A DNA stretch of 64,000 bases. It comes from Andrena cerasifolii (taxonomy: Eukaryota > Arthropoda > Insecta > Hymenoptera > Andrenidae). The notes beneath the pieces were generated by a model. That model saw only the letters and a list, made by a program, of their open reading frames with translations, searched no databases and was not told where the DNA came from. The position numbers and the translations under genes were made by a program. The stretch covers positions 5,270,001 through 5,334,000 of the forward strand of contig NC_135118.1 of NCBI RefSeq assembly GCF_050908995.1, written 5' to 3'. Positions 10,896-21,523 of this stretch are shown in pieces (position 1 is the first letter of the stretch; each line of letters starts with the position of its first letter).

Positions 10896-12121
10896 AATTT
10901 CTACACGATAGAGAATGGAATTCTACAGCTCTATTTAAAATTTTAAGTGAAAATATTCATTCGTTCAAGAGTTATGATGTAGGGGAGGCCGGGGCTAAAA
11001 GTTCCGATTTCGATAAACCATAAAAATGACTGGAAAATAATGTAGTTATTCTCTTCACTATTGACTAATTTCTTGTTAAATTTATTATATCTTCTGATTT
11101 TAAGCTTGTGTTGAATATATTGTAATAGGTTTCCCATAGAGAGTAATTTATTTGTGGCTGATCGAAGCGGAACTTCTTACCCCTATATGGGGCAAGTTGT
11201 TATCGCATTGGGGTAAGTTGTTACTATGATATAAGAGTTGCCTTTTAATGAAATATTTCATTTTCTAATGAAATAAAGCAGAATTTTATTAATAATGGTT
11301 ATTTATGAAGGTTCGGACCAACAAAAATGTAATATCTTTAAAAGAAAACCAAAAGCGACAGTTTTTATTTATCTTTACGCATAACTTCGATCGAAGTCGT
11401 GTCCCTTTCCGCCTTTCACTCATATGTTCGCATCTTAAAGCACAGCGGAAACAATTTATACATTTGCGGTAGGTCTGTGACGATAGCACCCCCAAATTCG
11501 AATTTTTGGAAAAACTCAACGGCATTCGTTTGTCCATCGTTTGCCCACGTTTGCCCATAAAAAAATTTCGTTTGCCCACCCTTCAAAAAAAAAATTATGG
11601 CAAAAAAAAATTTTCGTCAGCACCCCCATGAAAACATTTTAATGATTTGTCGGTGGGAAATGATTGTCCTTCGTTTGCCCACGTTTGCCCATAAAAAAAT
11701 TTTTTTTGCCCACCCTCCAAAAAAAAGTTATGAACAAAATAAAAAATTTGTCTTCATCACCCATCATGAATGCATTTCAATTTTTTAATAGAAGAATACG
11801 AATGTACCCGACCTGGCCACGTTTGCCCACTCTCAGATTTCATTTGCCCACCCTCCAGAATTTAAATAAAAAATAAAAACCGCGAAAAAATGGGTATAGA
11901 TGAAGCGATCGCGTTAAAGTTCGATTATTCTCGAAAATATTATCAAAATCGTTCTTTCAACGGTGCAGTTCGATAGTTTAGATGTAGAAGAGATTTGCCC
12001 ATCCATTAATTTCGTATGCCCACCCTTCAGAATCGAATTATTAATGAAGATAGCCAAGAAGTGCGGTACCCGTTAAACCGAATACCTTTCCGTTCATTTT
12101 TTCCCGAATGAATTATCAAAA

Positions 12122-12298
12122 TCAATTGTACTCACCGTAAAGGTTGAAGGTGTTTGGTGACATGTTATCCAAAAAATGTTGCACACACTTCTTTCTCACT
12201 TTATTGGAACGACACTTAAATTTGTATCGCTCATCGAACACTTCACACTTTTCACACATCTGCAGCATGTGCAGAATATCACCAGAGTGGTTTTCTAG
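12122..12298 (-). other. Exon-like Cys-containing open frame inside hAT element
   Basis: On the minus strand an open stretch of 58 codons runs from 12298 to a TGA at 12122-12124. It contains MCEKCEVFDERYKFKC and then KKCVQHFLDNM, so four cysteines are spaced C-x2-C-x10-C-x8-C. Near its end lies a good splice-donor-like sequence, GGTGAGT, at about 12130-12136 (read on the minus strand). It lies in the non-palindromic part of the hAT-like element, where a surviving piece of transposase gene might be expected. I do not recognise the fold and cannot assign a function. It may be chance. Confidence 0.25.
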
Positions 12299-12596
12299 TC
12301 ATTTTTCACTAATTACCGCAATGATATCGCACAACGGAAAATAATATAATCTCACAGTTACTTCACAAACCGTAAATGAATGCACGGTCTCGCAAGAGTC
12401 GCGTCCGAACTCTGTAGACCGACTGACTTTCGTGCGTCGTTGAAGGAATTCGAGGGTATCGCAGACATCTGTTTACGTTTCGGCACGTTCGATGACGACA
12501 CGCAGCGTTGATACCCTAAAGGGTAGCAGCGCCGAGTGCCACTGCCGAAACGTAAACAGATGTCTGCGATACACTCGAATTCTTTCCAACGACGCA

Positions 12597-12940
12597 CTTC
12601 TTGGCTATCTTTATTAATAATTCGATTCTGGAGGGTGGGCATACGAAATTAATGCATGGGCAAATCTCTTTTACATCTAAACTAATGAACTGCATCGTTG
12701 AAAGAACGATTTCGATAATATTTTCCAGAAAAATCGAACTTTAACGCGATCGCTTCAACGGGTATCGCACTTCTTGGCTATCTTTATTAATAATTCGATT
12801 CTGGAGGGTGGGCATACGAAATTAATGCATGGGCAAATCTCTTCTACATCTAAACTAACGGACTGCATCGTTGAAAGACCGATTTTGATAATATTTTCTA
12901 GAAAAATCGAACTTTAACGCGATCGCTTCACCTGTACCCT
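12597..12940 (+). repeat. 173-bp tandem duplication in right arm of hAT element
   Basis: The segment starting TTGGCTATCTTTATTAATAA at 12601 recurs at 12774, a spacing of 173 bp, with few differences across the unit. A single inverted counterpart is present in the left arm (about 11900-12060). The right arm therefore grew by duplication after the palindrome formed. Confidence 0.75.
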
Positions 12941-13970
12941 TCTTTTCGAGGTTTTTATTTTTTATTTAAATTCTGGAGGGTGGGCAAATGAAATCTGAGA
13001 GTGGGCAAACGTGGCCAGGTCGGGTATATTCGTATCCTTCTTTTAAAAAATTGAAATGCATTCATCGTGGGTGATGAAGACAAATTTTTTATTTTGTTCA
13101 TAACTTTTTTTGGAGGGTGGGCAAAAAAAATTTTTTTATGGGCAAACGTGGGCAAACGAAAGACAATCATTTCCCACCGACAAATCATTAAAATGTTTTC
13201 ATGGGGGTGCTGATGAAAATTTTTTTTTGCCATATTTTTTTTTTGAAGGGTGGGCAAACGAAAATTTTTTATGGACAAACGTGGGCACACGATGAACAAA
13301 CGAATGCCGTTGAGTTTTTTTAAAAAATCGAATTTGGGGGTGCTATCTTCACAGACCTATTTGCGGCGGGGCAAGTTTTTACGGTAACAACGTGCCCCAA
13401 GTCACGGTAACAACTAGCCCCTACCGACACATGTAGCAATTTCAAAGACTATTCTGCTTATACATGTATTCAAACGATAAACACTATTACACCATGTTCT
13501 TAAATGTCATTTGATCGATAAAAACGATTCAATCTATAATATCGACGTTAAATAATTGAAATAGACCAAAAAGTAATGATAGAAAATTTTTTACTTATCT
13601 GGTACGCGACTAATAGGTCCTTGCTTACAACCACACAATTCGCTGTCGCGGACGCTATTAAAGTGGGCGACAGAGTGGCGTGATCAACTCACACGGAAAA
13701 AATAATTTAAAGTACAACGCTCTTTTTATTTTGAAGATAGAGCCGTCGGAACAACTTACCCCCGGAACTTTTAGCCCCGGTCTCCCCTACACCGTTTCTG
13801 AAAATGGTGTTTCGAGAAAATCGGCTTCAAAGTTAGGGGTGCTACCTTTATCGCGCGGTTACTCGGCGGTACACTGTGTTACGTTTATTTGTTTAAAATC
13901 TTCGTAAAGGATAAGACTTTTAGATGCAGTAGAATATCGATTTTTTAAGCTGAAATAGTCCACTACCCCC

Positions 13971-14015
13971 TTAAGGAGGAATACCCGTTTGAACCCTCGG
14001 AAAATGTGTATATTT
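13971..14015 (+). repeat. TTAA-initiated repeat terminus, copy 2
   Basis: TTAA at 13971-13974 is followed by GGAGGAATACCCGTTTGAAC and then CCTCGGAAAATGT, matching 10846-10895. The other end of this copy was not located. Confidence 0.5.
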
Positions 14016-14365
14016 CGTGGATTTTTTTACAGGTCAACGGCTTGAGGAAGATTTCCCGTTTCTTTACTATCTTTACGTAGTATTATGAACTACTTAAAAA
14101 AAAAGTTTCAGTTAAAAACATGTATTACAAAAGTATGTATTTCTTTCAGTTTATAGTACAGAATATTAAAAAATATGAAATGTGCTATCTTTTTGCCCCG
14201 GAGTGTACCAATTTCAATTGTTTTAGATAAAGCTTTTGCGTTTAATTAAACCCCCCATAAACTCATGTACGAAAGAAGCTAATTCCCTTTAATTCTTGAA
14301 AAAATTAAAAAAGTTCAGATGCAAAGATTGTGAAATCAACTTTGCTAATTCCTTTTGTATACAAA

Positions 14366-14543
14366 TCAATTCAGTGCTCAGATTTGCAGCTTCGGTTTTA
14401 AGTAATTAGAGGACAATAAAAATCTGGTAGAGACTAATTTAAACGAATCACATTCAGTAGTTGATTAAGAGAGATGTTGATTTTTATTTTACGCAGCTAA
14501 TTACTTAAAACCGAAGCCGAAAATCTGAGCACTGAATTGATTT
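14366..14543. repeat. Hairpin-forming inverted repeat, ~45-bp arms
   Basis: The left arm includes TCAATTCAGTGCTCAGATTT and CTTCGGTTTTAAGTAATTAG; the right arm includes CTAATTACTTAAAACCGAAG and AAATCTGAGCACTGAATTGA. The loop is about 85 bp. No flanking duplication was found. Confidence 0.75.
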
Positions 14544-14914
14544 CTACAGAGACATGGTCGCTCAGTGTGCCTATGGGTAAAGCGGGAAGGGGAATTAGCT
14601 TCCAGACGCGATCGCGTCTGTTGATCCATTAGATTATGCAATCTAATTTCCCGCTGTATCAATGCAGTTTATATTTGTCAGTAAATACTTTTAATCAGAT
14701 CTAGGCGAATGGGAGTTTAATAGACATATATCAATCATTAAATTTGCATACAATTGGAGAACCATGTCGCGGTATAATTGAAATTATACTTGCGTTGTAT
14801 TGTTACTCGATTATTTCATTATTTCAGGTTCACAATTATTATTTCCAGAATTAGACTTCGAAATAACAGCAGAGATTGGCATTTTGAAAAATAAATGCGC
14901 GAGAAATGCAGTAA

Positions 14915-15220
14915 CATGACACTTCAAGATAATATCTCAAGTAATGTTATCCCAACATAATATTTCAACTCGCGGTATTTCAAAATAATATTTCAAATCA
15001 CATTACCTGAAAATAATATTCCAAACAATGTTACCCCAAAATAACACTTCAAATAACGGTATCCTAAAACAATATTTCAAATAATAATATTGCAGAATAT
15101 TATTTCAAACGATATTGCTTCAAAGTGCATAAAAGGTATTTTAGATAATAGTACCTGAAAATAACATCTGAACTAACGTTATCCCGAAATAACATTTCAA
15201 ACGCTACCCCCATATAATAC
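14915..15220 (+). repeat. Degenerate tandem repeat of AATA(A)TTTCAAA type
   Basis: About ten imperfect units alternate phrases such as TAATATTTCAAAT, AATGTTACCCCAAAAT and AACATTTCAAA, with a spacing of roughly 25-35 bp. The units diverge substantially, so the array is old. Confidence 0.6.
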
Positions 15221-16341
15221 ATTAGATAATTTTATGCGGAATGAAAGTTCCACTGAATAGATATTACTACAAAAGATATTCGATGACTTGACCAGGAGTT
15301 ATTAGCCAGCTCCGCGAACCGACGATGGACGGCCGTCGAATTAAGGGAATTTGCATTGAAAGCCGCGTCTCTAAATTAATCTCGCCGCATTGTTTCGACG
15401 CGGCGCAACGAAAGAGAGGGAGCAAAGAGCAACGAATTGCCGGAGGTTCGGGGCCGCGGTCATCCCCGAGTTCACAGGCCGGATTATTAATTTCTGTGGA
15501 CTTAAATACTTGTGGAAAAAGCCTCGGGTCATGGCGCATGCATCCCTGCATTTTTCAAGATACTCGAGACCGTCCTCCGAGGCTCAATAACACCGAGACA
15601 ATCAGTCGACACGTTTTTCACACTATTCATAAAGAACGCCCGCGAAGTGTAAAACAGTCCTGGGTAAAATTGATTTCAAATACAAGAGAAAAATAATATT
15701 CGAAATACTTCATTATTTTAACCTTCGAAATGAGCTAAATTACGTCACCTGATTTTGTATCTGGACGAAATAAAGCATTTTAAAAGAATTGTCCTTTCTT
15801 CGGTTAATTGATTTAAATAAAATAACAGATAGCATTGGGTTCGACAAGCTTTATTCTGAATGTGTCTAAAAAAGAGTATAATATTGGAATTGCGAAATAA
15901 TAATTTTATTTTAAAACAGTATTTCTGTTTGCAAAAATGTTGTCTGATGTAGCTCTTTGCAAAACCATGGTTTACGATAAAGCGGCTGCTTTGTAAAGTT
16001 GAAAATTGCAGTTGTGGTATGAATGTTAGAGTGTTCTGTCAGAGATTGGAAATCTGTTATTGCATTCCTGACATTTTTGATTAATATTTTGTAATGGTTC
16101 TTGTTTCATTTTTCGCTTTGAAGTTGGAAATTGTCATTAGAAAAACATTACTGAGTTAAAAAATAAATTGCAACAGTGATTTATACAGTCTAAAGCTTTT
16201 CAAATTTTAAGTATTCCCCAGATGCAAACACTCATTAGCTAAAACTCTAAAAAGCTTCAAATCCAAAACTTCAAGCTCGGTTGGCTAGTTACAAAAATTT
16301 ATGTAAATATGTCGTTGGTAGATATCTTAGAATGTGATTTT
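15221..16341. other. GC-rich island then AT-rich DNA, no recognised gene
   Basis: 15290-15620 is GC-richer with open frames of 66-123 codons on both strands, none recognised. The rest is AT-rich and featureless by eye. Confidence 0.4.
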
Positions 16342-17101
16342 CAACAAATCCGCAAACCGTTTGTCGCCATCACCCTCAGTTTTTGAGAAATTCGATTTTG
16401 AAAAAAAAATGCAAACATTCAATTTTGAACATCTTTTGCGTCGAAACGGTAATAGTTATTCGGTTGCTTGTTGCGTCGAATTATTCTATAAATCCTCCCG
16501 AATACAACGATATAAGTTATTGGTGCATTATGAACATTTAAATATGTTTAAACAACGATCAAAGAGGAAAAACCGCCCGAAATGCACCCACTTTTGCAGA
16601 TATCTTTAAATTTATTTCCAAAACTAAAGGTCTTAGAGAAAATCTGACTACCCCACGCGATGCGGCAGACATTTTTCCATTAGAAAGCGTCAACAGAAAT
16701 AGTAAGTCACGTTTTGTTTTCAATACAGAAGCGAAATAGTTTGGCAAAACGTGCGGCGTCGACAGTGGTAGTCGCCGCACGTTTTGCCAAACTCTTTCGT
16801 TTCTGTAGTGAAAACAAAAGGTGTTTTACCACTTCTGTTGATGGTTTCCGAAGGAAAATTGTCTGCTGCATCGCGTGGAGTAGTCAGATTTTCTCCTAGA
16901 CCTTTAGTTTTGGAAATAAACTTAAAGATATCTGCACAAGTTGGTTCATTTTGGGCGCTCTTTTTCCTTTGATCGTTGTTTAAACATATTTAAATGTTTA
17001 TAATGCACCAATAACTTATATCGTTCGATTCGGGAGGATTTATAGAATAATTTGAAGCAACAATCAAGTGATGACGATAAACGGTTTGCGGATTTGTTTT
17101 C
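16342..17101. repeat. Large palindrome centred near 16765
   Basis: The arms are inverted copies. The outer part is AACAAATCCGCAAACCG against CGGTTTGCGGATTTGTT. The centre holds a strong stem, AGTTTGGCAAAACGTGCGGC opposite GCCGCACGTTTTGCCAAACT, with a short spacer. Open frames in the arms (16559-16780 minus, 16784-16972 plus) encode similar peptides only because the arms are copies of each other. No target-site duplication is evident. A non-autonomous DNA transposon is the likely origin. Confidence 0.75.
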
Positions 17102-18921
17102 AGCGCACAAAAATCTGTAAGAAACGGCTATTGAATGTTACAAAACAGAAAAAGAAAGTTCAATTTTGTTGGACAGTGCAATTTTACATTCTGCGTGCAT
17201 TTTAACTTGAAAAATATACTGTAAGTTTTTTCTCCGAGGCATTTTTGGAAAGCAGTGATGCGCGTACAAATTGTTTTTCGAATTTCACAAATATGCCTCG
17301 CACAAATCATTCGCATGCATCATGTAAATACGGAGCGCGGGAAAATTGCACGTGTTCTTTGATTTCAGCAAAACCAACCCCCAAATTCCCAATTTTTGTA
17401 ACCCAAATGCATTTTAATTTGCCCGAAATCTAGCTTTCACGTGTGCGCGACATCAATCACCAAAAACCATCGAAAAGTCCCTCGAAATTTCCAAGCTTCA
17501 TTGTAAATCCAGAGTTTTTCTAGTCATAACTATGCAGGACGAAGTATCGTGTAAGTCTATTTAAGGAAGAAATCAAATAGTGATTCTGTATGAAAAATTA
17601 ATCCCACGTAGAAAGTATGAAACAAATTTTTTTTCATTTCAAGCTTCATTTTCGAGCAAATCGATTTTCCAAACGTGGTAGGTATACAATGTGTACCTAA
17701 CTGAAAATTGCTAATATGCACTTTTCGAAACTGAATATGGTAAAATTGTGTACGAAAGGGGAAGAACATTTTCCTCTCTGACGTTTTGTGTTCGAGAAAA
17801 TCGGTTTTAAAAATTCCCCAAGTATTTGCGCGATTAATCAAAGATGATAAACGACGTCCCATATGGAAAAATTTTATTTCGCATTTTTTATTCATTTCTA
17901 CAAGAATAATCGCCGCCTCCCTCCTCCGCCAGAGTTTTGTCACCGGTTTGAGGACATGCTGTATAACCTTATTTTTTATCTCACTTTGCAAACGCAAATA
18001 TTGACCACCGCACAGATAGCTATGCGAGATTTTTGTAATAGTTCTTTGGGAATGCAATATTTTTGAAACAACATGCACACCACCGTTGCTGTAGCCAACG
18101 TACCTTCCTCGTATTTCATAGTCACGTACGATTGATCGTTGCAATTGTCTGGTCGCGGACCTCAGCGACGTGTGCGCGCATCACGCCACTGACGAATTTG
18201 AATTAAAATATCCAAATACACATGCGGTTATTCCTTTATTCACGGTTAACCGACCAGAACCACCAGACGCCAAATCTCTTTTCGCAAAACTTAATGAACA
18301 ACAATGCAGTCTGAATTTAATTTAAATTTAATTCTTTAAACTGATATTGTTCACTCATTTATTACTTAATTTATTCGAACTTTTCCGCACAACACTTCTC
18401 CGTTTCTGGAGCAGCCATTCGAAATCATTGCGAGCGCCTTTTGGCATGGGAATCAGAGACGAGCGAAATTTTTAATTAAATAAAAGAAATCGGAAAAAAT
18501 TAACTTTATTCGTCGAATAATCTGAAGTTAATGTAAGTTAAATCATTTTTTATTTGGTTAATATTAGTTAGATCATTTCTTATTTAGTTAATGCCTAATT
18601 CTGATCGGAATGGGGGAACATGGGAAAAACTTCGCTAGCTCACAAATGGTGTTCCGGGTATTTCGACAGAAGATTGTTCAAATGTAAATGTGGCGGGAAA
18701 TGTGACAATATTTAAAAAAAAAAGTAGTAGCTTGCCACAAAAAACTGACGTGAAAAGCCTTAAGAGCCTTCTGTGGCTTACGGCTGGTACTTTAGATATG
18801 CTTGCTTGGCAGAAGCAGGACTGATTCAACGAAGCTAGAAAAATGTGGGAAACGTGTGGACATATAAAAAATATCAATCGCCAGCTACAAAATCATCTCG
18901 CGTGAAACAAACGACCCTAAG
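17102..18921. other. AT-rich DNA, no recognised gene
   Basis: The only long open frame is at 17557-18144 on the minus strand (listed separately). Parts at 18640-18920 share short phrases with the dispersed repeat noted at 55700-56100. No regulatory or RNA feature could be supported. Confidence 0.4.
17557..18144 (-). other. Unrecognised 195-codon open frame
   Basis: An uninterrupted frame of 195 codons in fairly AT-rich DNA, which is long for chance. The predicted product is basic and rich in Phe, Ile, Lys and His. I see no signal peptide, obvious membrane segment, zinc-binding pattern or transposase motif. No convincing splice signals, promoter or polyadenylation signal frame it, and the ends look repeat-like. 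It may be a decayed transposon gene or chance. Confidence 0.2.
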
Positions 18922-18923
18922 TA

Positions 18924-19161
18924 GGGTAGATGTCCCATTTACTGCCAGTGTTCCTATTACTGCCACTTTATTTATTTCACTTAAAAAAAACGTAATGTAT
19001 AAAAAATAGGCGTATAAAGAACGCACTATAATAATAAAAAGAAGAGTCCCAATTTTATGATAAATTCTTTTTACACTATTCTTTATACGTTGCGTGTTTA
19101 TTAAGTAAAATAAATGAAGTGGCAGTAATAGGGACGCTGGCATTAATTGGGACATTTACCC
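18924..19161. mobile_element. TA-flanked MITE with ~60-bp inverted ends
   Basis: TA at 18922-18923 and 19162-19163 flanks ends GGGTAGATGTCCCATTTACT and the complement of TTAATTGGGACATTTACCC. Inner parts of the arms share CCTATTACTGCCACTT. It is 238 bp with no coding capacity. TA duplications and GGGTA-type termini suit a Tc1/mariner-type MITE. Confidence 0.8.
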
Positions 19162-19432
19162 TACGTCAGTAATTCGAATTAAACCTCATTACCATACTAA
19201 CCAGCCTCAATTTCAAAATCTGTTAAAACGTAGATTCAAATTAAGTGTAATGAAAGAATGTGTGAATGTTTAAAAAATATTGCTTCTGAGCCACAAAAGT
19301 GTCTCGTGTGAAAAAAAAGCCACAATTGCTTCAATCGTTGGAATTAAACTTTTCGACTGTCAGAATGCGGTTGGTTTGAATGTGAAAATTTGTTAAAATG
19401 TAGATTCACTAAGTGTAATGTGTGAATAGATA

Positions 19433-20318
19433 GGGGAAGGTGGGGTAAGACGGAACGCTGAACTTTGGAGGGTGGTAACTTAAAATCGGGAGGAGAAAAA
19501 GACACGAGACTTCAACAGGAGTCTTCAGTGGACCTTAGACTATAAGAAAATCACAGCCATTGTTAAGAAAAATCTTTGGGAACGACGGAAAATGAAATTT
19601 ACCGGAGGTATTGAAATCTTCGCCTCGCTGAAATGGTGGGGTAAGACGGAACACCCACTCGAAGACCGCGTAAACGTACAAAATCTTTATTTTTACGATT
19701 TAAAATGTATTCATTTATGTTAAAAATTATAAATATATGTTTTAGGTATAACTGTTACAAATAAAATATAACAAAAATATATATTATACATATAAGAGAA
19801 AATATTTTATTAGATAACATGAAAATTACGGAAAATAATCAAATATAAATATAATATCGTAAAAGAAGGATAGATTAATACAGTTTGTTTATTATTTTAT
19901 GAACAAAATCACGTACAAATGTATCATCTTCCTTTTCAGCACTGATGCAGGCCTCGTGGGCCCACCCTTTACATGCAGTCATTTAGTAAACATTTAATAT
20001 TTACACTTCAGCGCGAGGTAAAGAACTTTTTATATACGTGAAAATGTAGCGCAAGGACTATAGAATCCAACGACGTACTTGCCGTTATTAATGTTCCAAA
20101 TCCAAGTACCGAAAAGTGGTCGAAAGTCCAACGCAATATTGCAACGTCGATACCGGAAATTTTTCCAACTCTCTTAATGGAAAAATAACGCGTGCAGGGG
20201 TCTATGGTCTATCACAAAATGCTACGAGGACCCTTTGGTTCCACGTCACGCGATACCAACTCATTCGCAGCTCTTATCTACCAGAAACATTGGTGTTCCG
20301 TTTTACCCCACTTTCCCC
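19433..20318. mobile_element. TA-flanked element with GGGGAAGGTGGGG ends
   Basis: TA at 19431-19432 and 20319-20320 flanks ends GGGGAAGGTGGGGTAAGACG and the complement of TTTTACCCCACTTTCCCC. The phrase GGTGGGGTAAGACGGAACAC recurs inside at about 19637. The 886-bp body is AT-rich and has no recognisable transposase. Tc1/mariner-type by its target site. Confidence 0.75.
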
Positions 20319-20320
20319 TA

Positions 20321-21519
20321 CATAAAGAACACTAGCCCCCATAAAAAAATCCTTAATTTTTCATTCTTAATTCCAACTTAAAATAGCCACGTAATTCTCG
20401 CGAAAGTAAATACTGCAACGCCCCAAATATATTAAGAAAAATTCTTCAGCTACCAGAAGGGTAGTTCTCTTAAAAAGTAAACCAGCGATCATCACTTTCG
20501 TTCATCCCTTCGATCGTTCCGGAACGCGTGGAAGTCGAGAGAAGCACCAGGAGCACCTCGAGCGGCCCTTTTGTTAGCAAGCTTCCGTACACGTTCAGCA
20601 TTCATCGCATTACGATAATTCATCCGACCGTTCGCATAGAAAAGAAGCAGCCCGAGCGATCATTCGATCCCGAGCTTAGCATAAAAGCAGCGGCCATCTT
20701 GCTCGCTGGAATATTTTGCTCCGCTCGGTCATCGGCGCCCCTTCCCATACATATTTACCCCGTATTCATCTTATGGAAATCGAGGGGGCGGGCCGCTGAA
20801 ACGCCGGGCTGATTACATTTCGCAGCGGAGCGGTGTAATTGCTATGGCGGTCGTTGGTAATGAAGTGATAGGCGAAATTGAACGAGTCCCGTTCGGGAGA
20901 AAAAAAATCGATGCGATCGGCTCTTCAAAGTCCTGGGAGGGGATCAACGACAAAGGGAGCCTTTACCAGGGCTCTCCTTCGCCCCATGAAATTAACGCAA
21001 CGCGAAAGAAGAGGCCCGTAAGTCAGCCAATAATTTAAAAGCTTCCTCCCCGTGGCCCCGTATGGCCGTCGAACGGGAAATTGGGAAGAAAGGGAGCGAG
21101 CGATAGCTAGACAGGGTAAAGGGTGCCGGGGGGTGGAACGCGTTATGTCTGTCCCCCTCCATCTTCCCTTTTTCACGCGAGCTTTACGTCGGTGCTGCTC
21201 GGTACTATTCCAGATTCGATCGACTCCGACTCGAACCGAGGACCTTTAATTGCCTCTCCACCAGAACAGTTTCCTTCTTTTCAACGGGATCGACGATGTC
21301 TGCATGCCTGGGACCGGTCTGGCCAACGAAATCGAACCCCCTCGTGGTTTATCATCGGCATCAGAGGGACTGGTCGAAATCTCGGCCAGCGGATTCGGCG
21401 ACCAGGCAATTTTCCCGCCACGATACGCCTTGTCGTGGACAGTGCTGGCTCGAATTTATCGGCGACGAAGGGGGTCGTAAAATTTTGACGAAGTCTACCC
21501 CGTCGACCGATGATTGGTG
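20321..21519. other. GC-rich island without a recognised gene
   Basis: From about 20480 to 21520 the DNA is GC-rich with many CpGs, and overlapping open frames reach 121 codons on both strands. None encodes a recognisable domain. The composition resembles the other islands at 2050, 33060, 38230 and 41270. A role as conserved non-coding or promoter-proximal DNA is possible but not shown. Confidence 0.4.
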
Positions 21520-21523
21520 TTAA

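Larger units (their letters stand above)
11470..13358. mobile_element. Palindromic hAT-like element nested in the TA element
   Basis: An identical 8-bp duplication, ATTTGCGG, lies at 11462-11469 and 13359-13366. The ends are TAGGTCTGTGACGATAGCAC on the left and the complement of GTGCTATCTTCACAGACCT on the right. Long inverted arms follow (about 11470-12050 and 12600-13358) with repeated CGTTTGCCCACG and TTTGCCCACCCT motifs. The 8-bp TSD supports hAT. The centre holds another inverted repeat (about 12432-12484 with 12542-12597) and a short exon-like open frame on the minus strand. The element lacks a recognisable transposase. Confidence 0.85.
10982..13787. mobile_element. TA-flanked element interrupted by a hAT insertion
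   Basis: TA at 10980-10981 and 13788-13789 flanks inverted ends GGGGAGGCCGGGGCTAAAAG (left) and the complement of TTTTAGCCCCGGTCTCCCC (right). Internal motifs built on GGGGTAAGTTGTTAC recur near 11170-11225 and, inverted, near 13370-13425. About 1.9 kb of the span is a later insertion at 11470-13358; without it the element is about 0.9 kb. The TA target points to the Tc1/mariner superfamily. No transposase is recognisable. A related pair of ends is at 46123 and 48253. Confidence 0.75.

Noticed and set aside
10850..13970. One intact TTAA element spanning the whole nested block
   Set aside because: The two ends do not form convincing inverted repeats; the similar termini at 10846 and 13971 are in the same orientation.
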